Shown: positions 5,756 through 7,215 of the stretch, piece by piece
Layout of the letters: every line of letters starts with the position of its first letter
Position numbering within the stretch: position 1 is the first letter of the stretch
NCBI GenBank assembly: GCA_029934175.1
Contig: JAOZMT010000103.1
Coordinates: 1 to 7,215, forward strand
DNA: 7,215 nucleotides
DNA from: Victivallales bacterium
GTDB taxonomy: Bacteria > Verrucomicrobiota > Lentisphaeria > Victivallales > JAUVCU01
Reading direction: 5' to 3'
Made by a program: the position numbers and the translations under genes
The notes under the pieces: generated by a model
What the model was told of the DNA's origin: nothing
The model's input: the letters and a program-made list of their open reading frames with translations, nothing else
The model's database searches: none

Positions 5756-7127
5756 TGAAAAAGAATTAAGAAAGCGTTTAACACAAGATCCGACTAATTA
5801 TGAAGTTTTACAAAAATTAAGTTTATGTTTATATAATCAAGGAAAATATAATCGAGCTATTAATTTTTTGGAAAAAGCATTATTAACAACTCCAAATAAA
5901 AAAGAAATTTTATATAATTTATGTGCAATATGCAACAATATAAAAAATTATGAAAAAATAATTGCGATATGTGCAAATAATGAGAACTTATTGCAAGATA
6001 TAAAAATCCTTGAAGTTTTGGGTTTTGCATTTTATCATACAAATCAATTGCAAAAAGCGACAAAATACTATAATCAGATTATAACATTAGATAAACAATA
6101 TTATAAAGCTTATGCATACCTCGCAGATATTGAACTTTTAGATAAGAATTATGATAATGCCTTAGCTTTATATAATAAAAGTCTAGCAATCGATAAAAAT
6201 TATCCAGCTGCAATAAAGAGTATAGGAATGATTCACCTTTTACAAGCTAATTTTAAAGAAGGATGGGAAGGATATGAATGGCGTGCTGGTTCCCCTGAAA
6301 ACTTATTATTACTTCCAAATATTAAAAGACTAGATCATAATAATTCAAACCTAAAAGATAAAATAATATGTGTTTATGCAGAACAAGGTTTTGGCGATAC
6401 TATACAATTTGCACGCTTTTTACCATTACTTAAAGCTTCGTGTAAAAAACTTATCTTTATTTGTCAAGATAAATTAATAAGTTTATTTACATACGAAACT
6501 TCTATTGATGTTTTATGCACAAAAACCTCCTTTGGTTTAAGCAAGCACAATATTGATTATCAAATCCCTTTATTAAGTTTACCTTATTTTTTTAAAACAG
6601 ATATAAATAATATTCCACCACTCTTGTTATGTTCTTATGAAAAATCTATAGACTTTAAAATAGATAAAACCTCAATGACTGTAGGGATATGTTGGGCTGG
6701 AAATCCTTTAAACTTTAATTGTAAAACGCGGTCGATGAAATTCGATGATATTCTTCCACTGATAAAAGATAATCCTCATATAGTCTTTTATAATTTACAA
6801 GTTGACTACGATAAAGAAGAGATTGCTAATAAAATAAAAGACTTAAAAAATTGGATTGATTTGACTGATAAATTGTCAGATTTTGCACAAACCGCAACAA
6901 TAATAGAAGAGTTAGATTATGTTGTTTCTGTAGATACTGTTATTGCACACCTCGCAGGTTCTCTAGGAGTAAAAACTTTATTAATGCTTCCTTATGTATC
7001 TGAATGGCGTTGGTTGGAGGAGCGAACAGACTCTCCTTGGTATAGCACAATAACTATTTTTAGACAAAATAAGTCAAAGGAATGGGATTACGCTGTAAAT
7101 AATTTAAATAAATACTTGAATCAATAA
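5745..7127 (+). CDS. TPR protein with C-terminal heptosyltransferase (GT9)-like domain, copy 2
   Basis: 460 aa, a clear paralogue of the gene before it with the same order of parts. TPR units cover about 1-170 (for example YNRAINFLEKALLTTPNK and YDNALALYNKSLAIDKNY), followed by the GWEGYEWR junction. The GT9-like domain has AEQGFGDTIQFARF (212-225), VGICWAGNPLN (313-323), VDTVIAHLAGSLG (396-408), EWRWL (420-424) and DSPWY (429-433). The conserved His of the AHLAG box (H402) is present, as in copy 1. The ATG overlaps the end of copy 1 by 11 nt in another frame and no strong Shine-Dalgarno precedes it, so expression probably depends on coupling. The N-terminal TPR stretch diverges more between the two copies than the C-terminal half, which suggests different partners with a shared catalytic or binding fold. 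Role in surface glycan or flagellin modification is an inference from family context only. Confidence 0.88.
   Translation: MKNNEKELRKRLTQDPTNYEVLQKLSLCLYNQGKYNRAINFLEKALLTTPNKKEILYNLCAICNNIKNYEKIIAICANNENLLQDIKILEVLGFAFYHTNQLQKATKYYNQIITLDKQYYKAYAYLADIELLDKNYDNALALYNKSLAIDKNYPAAIKSIGMIHLLQANFKEGWEGYEWRAGSPENLLLLPNIKRLDHNNSNLKDKIICVYAEQGFGDTIQFARFLPLLKASCKKLIFICQDKLISLFTYETSIDVLCTKTSFGLSKHNIDYQIPLLSLPYFFKTDINNIPPLLLCSYEKSIDFKIDKTSMTVGICWAGNPLNFNCKTRSMKFDDILPLIKDNPHIVFYNLQVDYDKEEIANKIKDLKNWIDLTDKLSDFAQTATIIEELDYVVSVDTVIAHLAGSLGVKTLLMLPYVSEWRWLEERTDSPWYSTITIFRQNKSKEWDYAVNNLNKYLNQ
5963..5975 (+). repeat. TGCGANNNGTGCA motif copy (in TPR-GT9 copy 2, TPR region)
   Basis: Exact match, TGCGATATGTGCA, encoding A-I-C-A at residues 74-77, a place not equivalent to the A-I-C-A of copy 1. 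Two one-mismatch copies in reverse orientation follow in the same gene, at 6113-6125 (A-Y-L-A) and 6884-6896 (A-Q-T-A). Confidence 0.6.
6944..6956 (-). repeat. TGCGANNNGTGCA motif copy (in TPR-GT9 copy 2, AHLAG box)
   Basis: Exact match on the minus strand; the plus strand reads TGCACACCTCGCA over the AHLAG box, equivalent to the copy at 5569 but differing in the spacer. This pair may share ancestry through the gene duplication. Confidence 0.5.
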
Positions 7128-7137
7128 AACAAACATT

Positions 7138-7154
7138 GGCATTGTTTTAATGCC
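7138..7154 (+). terminator. Possible transcription terminator hairpin after the TPR-GT9 pair
   Basis: GGCATT pairs perfectly with AATGCC around a GTTTT loop, 10 nt after the stop codon. An alternative, overlapping inverted repeat (TAAAACAA at 7125-7132 with TTGTTTTA at 7142-7149) could form instead. The stem is short and is not followed directly by a T run; the nearest, TTTTTT, begins about 17 nt later. A weak or Rho-assisted terminator is therefore more likely than a classical intrinsic one. Confidence 0.35.
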
Positions 7155-7181
7155 GCCTAGTATTTATAAAGATTTTTTAAC

Positions 7182-7209
7182 CACTAATAGACACTAATTG
7201 AACACTAAT
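7182..7209. repeat. Three direct CACTAAT repeats with 10-11 bp spacing
   Basis: CACTAAT occurs at 7182-7188, 7192-7198 and 7203-7209, each separated by 3-4 bases, so the units recur about once per helical turn. The array lies in the non-coding tail after the plus-strand operon and may continue past the window edge. Confidence 0.6.
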
Positions 7210-7215
7210 AAAAAC

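Noticed and set aside
4807..5975. Ala-Ile-Cys-Ala repeats as a metal-binding or structural protein motif
   Set aside because: The three copies sit at non-equivalent places in TPR helices or tails, and cysteine is not part of the TPR consensus; the shared bases are better explained at the DNA level.
5860..6063. 67-codon minus-strand open frame inside the second TPR-GT9 gene
   Set aside because: Antisense to TPR codons and without any family signature; the plus-strand gene explains the region.
1..7215. tRNA, rRNA, CRISPR array, insertion sequence or prophage
   Set aside because: No tRNA-like arms, no regularly spaced long repeats, no transposase or phage protein, and no terminal inverted repeats were found; nearly all sequence is accounted for by the genes listed.

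Overview
The window is a strongly AT-rich bacterial segment (well under 35% GC by eye) with tightly packed genes: four on the minus strand in the left 4.2 kb and two on the plus strand in the right 2.9 kb, read divergently from a 154-bp intergenic region at 4165-4318. The host is probably Gram-negative, because both right-hand genes carry a heptosyltransferase (GT9)-like domain of the kind tied to LPS or surface-glycan assembly. The closing AAA-ATPase/nuclease-like gene belongs to a family common in gut and host-associated bacteria. An AT-rich, host-associated proteobacterium would fit, but nothing here fixes the taxon.

Left block (minus strand, transcription order hybrid kinase, CheW, CheR, AAA-ATPase-like). 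A 730-aa multidomain kinase (REC, coiled coil, HisKA, HATPase_c, REC, Hpt-like) is followed after 3 nt by a single-domain CheW. CheW abuts a CheR methyltransferase with a C-terminal TPR region (stop and start codons touch). After 16 nt comes the first 43 codons of an AAA-ATPase-like protein cut by the window edge. This looks like one operon that pairs chemosensory parts (CheR, CheW) with a non-CheA hybrid kinase. No receptor, CheA or CheB is visible in the window.

Central intergenic region. Two face-away sigma70-type promoters can be read: one for the minus operon (TTGAAT/16/TATATT with an upstream TG) and one for the plus pair (TTGACA/16/TATATT), each about 30 nt ahead of its start codon.

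Right block (plus strand). Two tandem paralogues (478 and 460 aa, overlapping by 11 nt) each have N-terminal TPRs and a C-terminal GT9/heptosyltransferase-like domain. They end before an 88-bp tail holding a small hairpin and three CACTAAT direct repeats.

The most unusual signal cuts across the genes. A bipartite 13-mer, TGCGANNNGTGCA, occurs exactly eight times (six forward, two reverse), with three more one-mismatch copies. They lie in four unrelated or paralogous genes on both coding strands, always in the same codon phase and using codons that are out of character for so AT-rich a sequence. This suggests a genome-wide short DNA motif (uptake-sequence-like, chromosome-organising or similar) rather than a protein motif.
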